A stretch of 14,300 nt of DNA from DASYAE01 sp036501535. GTDB taxonomy: Bacteria > Actinomycetota > Actinomycetes > Streptomycetales > Catenulisporaceae. Position numbers and translations under genes: made by a program. Positions 13,530 to 14,300 of the stretch are shown in pieces. Location of the stretch: assembly GCA_036501535.1 (NCBI GenBank), contig DASYAE010000151.1, positions 1 to 14,300 of the forward strand, given 5' to 3'. The stretch's first letter is position 1. Each line of letters begins with the position of its first letter. Below the pieces are notes generated by a model. The model searched no databases. It saw only the letters and a list, made by a program, of their open reading frames with translations, and was not told the DNA's origin.

Positions 13530-14177
13530 ATGACACAAATACGCACCGTGGACGGGAGGGTCGCCGGGCGCCGCGGCCAGGCCACCCGCACCCGGCTGCT
13601 CGAATGCCTGGCCGAGATGCTCGCGACCACGTCCTACCGGGACATCACCGTCATCGACGTGGCGCGGATGGCGGGGACCTCGCCGGCCACCTTCTACCAG
13701 TACTTCCCGGACATCCAGGCGGCGGTGCTGGAGCTGGCCAACGACGTGGTGCGGGAGTCCGCGCCGCTCAAGGAGCTGGCCACCGGGCGCAGCTGGGCCG
13801 GGCGCTCGGCGGCCGCGGCGGCCGGCGAGCTGGTCGGCGGCTTCCTGGACTTCTGGCAGGACCACGAGGCGATCCTGCGGGTGGTCGACCTGGCCGCGGC
13901 GGAGGGCGAGCGCCGGTTCGCCCGGCTGCGGATGCGGCTGCTCAACGCGGTGGTCGGCGCGCTGACCGAGGCGATCGCCGAGCTTCAGCGCGGCGGCAAG
14001 GTGGACGCGGACGTCCTGCCGGCCGCCACCGCGGGGGCGCTGGTGACCATGCTGGCCGCGGCCGCCTCGCACACCAAGGCCTTCGAGACGTGGTCGGTGC
14101 GGGACGCCGACCTGCGCACCGGGCTGACCCGGCTGGTGGCGCTCGGCGTCACCGGGCGCAAGCCGACCCTGGCCTGA
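13530..14177 (+). CDS. TetR family regulator (conserved actinomycete type)
   Basis: This 215-residue protein begins MTQIRTVDGRVAGRRGQATR and continues RLLECLAEMLATTSYRDITVIDVARMAGTSPATFYQYFPDIQAAVLEL, a standard TetR helix-turn-helix ending in the FYQYF recognition helix. From memory, near-identical N-terminal regions (RTVDGRVAGRRGQATR) occur in a TetR protein widespread in Streptomyces. The remainder is the helical ligand domain (SWAGRSAAAAAGELVGGFLDFWQDHEAILRVVDLAAAEGE, then the C-terminal helices ending GVTGRKPTLA). The ligand and targets are unknown. An in-frame GTG at 13512 is possible, but it lies inside the dyad and lacks a ribosome site, so ATG 13530 is used. It lies 99 bases after the oxidoreductase gene, on the same strand. 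Confidence 0.93.
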   Translation: MTQIRTVDGRVAGRRGQATRTRLLECLAEMLATTSYRDITVIDVARMAGTSPATFYQYFPDIQAAVLELANDVVRESAPLKELATGRSWAGRSAAAAAGELVGGFLDFWQDHEAILRVVDLAAAEGERRFARLRMRLLNAVVGALTEAIAELQRGGKVDADVLPAATAGALVTMLAAAASHTKAFETWSVRDADLRTGLTRLVALGVTGRKPTLA

Positions 14178-14206
14178 GCAGCGGGCGCCGGTGAACCGGT
14201 CGCGGC

Positions 14207-14300
14207 CTAGCCTTGCGGCCAGCCCGGCGCGGAGCCGTTCGGCGGCGGCTGGGCCGGCTGTGCTTGAGGCGCTCCGGGCGGCGGATAGCCCAGCGCCCAC
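14207..14300 (-). CDS. C-terminal end of a Pro/Gly-rich protein (runs off right edge)
   Basis: Reading the minus strand, an open frame enters from the right edge and ends at TAG (14209-14207). The visible 31 codons give WALGYPPPGAPQ, a Gln/Pro/Ala stretch, then NGSAPGWPQG and stop. Such GYPPPG tails are common at the ends of actinomycete membrane proteins, but nothing here identifies the family. It would converge on the TetR gene with a 29-base gap. The alternative minus frame across this region is antisense to two real genes and is not credible. Confidence 0.5.
   Translation of the reverse strand, partial: WALGYPPPGAPQAQPAQPPPNGSAPGWPQG

Overview
The window is very GC-rich DNA with third codon positions dominated by G/C, GTG starts, TetR and RsbW-type regulators, and alanine/proline-rich secreted proteins. 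This points to a high-GC actinomycete of the Streptomyces or Catenulispora kind. The host assignment is inferred from style and gene content, not from a marker gene. I count 13 protein genes, two of them cut by the window edges. I see no tRNA, rRNA, CRISPR array, insertion sequence or prophage gene, so this reads as ordinary chromosome.

Layout: (1) Positions 1-1274 hold the start of a YbjQ/DUF74-type protein on the minus strand, divergent from a glycerophosphodiester phosphodiesterase with a repeat-built acidic insertion. (2) About 400 non-coding bases lead to an RsbW-like ATP-binding protein (1684-2316), which converges on a TetR regulator (2491-3270, minus) across two hairpins. (3) A secreted four-cysteine protein (3366-4049, minus) lies back to back, across about 460 bases, with a glycosyltransferase pair: a cytoplasmic GT2 enzyme (4512-5261) and a multi-pass GT-C enzyme (5273-6889). 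(4) A small rhodanese (6942-7274, minus) is separated by 436 bases from serS (7711-8994). This gap carries a strong promoter with a DasR-type operator and two strong hairpins. (5) An APH-fold phosphotransferase (9195-10226) converges on a second secreted disordered protein (10254-10871, minus). (6) A divergent control region leads to an FdhF/YdeP-family molybdopterin oxidoreductase (11127-13430), a second TetR regulator (13530-14177) and the end of a proline-rich protein entering from the right edge on the minus strand.

Functional links: the two glycosyltransferases probably form one envelope-glycan unit, the first charging a polyprenyl phosphate and the second using it outside the membrane. 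The oxidoreductase and the TetR gene behind it each have an operator-like palindrome in front of them and may form a small regulated unit. serS is a housekeeping gene. The rest look like single-gene units.

The strongest cross-cutting observation is regulatory. Four genes (TetR at 3270, GT2 at 4512, serS at 7711, APH at 9195) have a TANNNT hexamer ending 6-8 bases before the start codon, the layout of leaderless mRNAs. The best candidate for something undescribed is the promoter/operator at 7363-7391. It points at no convincing gene and is followed about 165 bases later by a 13-bp perfect hairpin, so it could make a short RNA or an attenuated serS leader. I found no clear novel multi-gene system.
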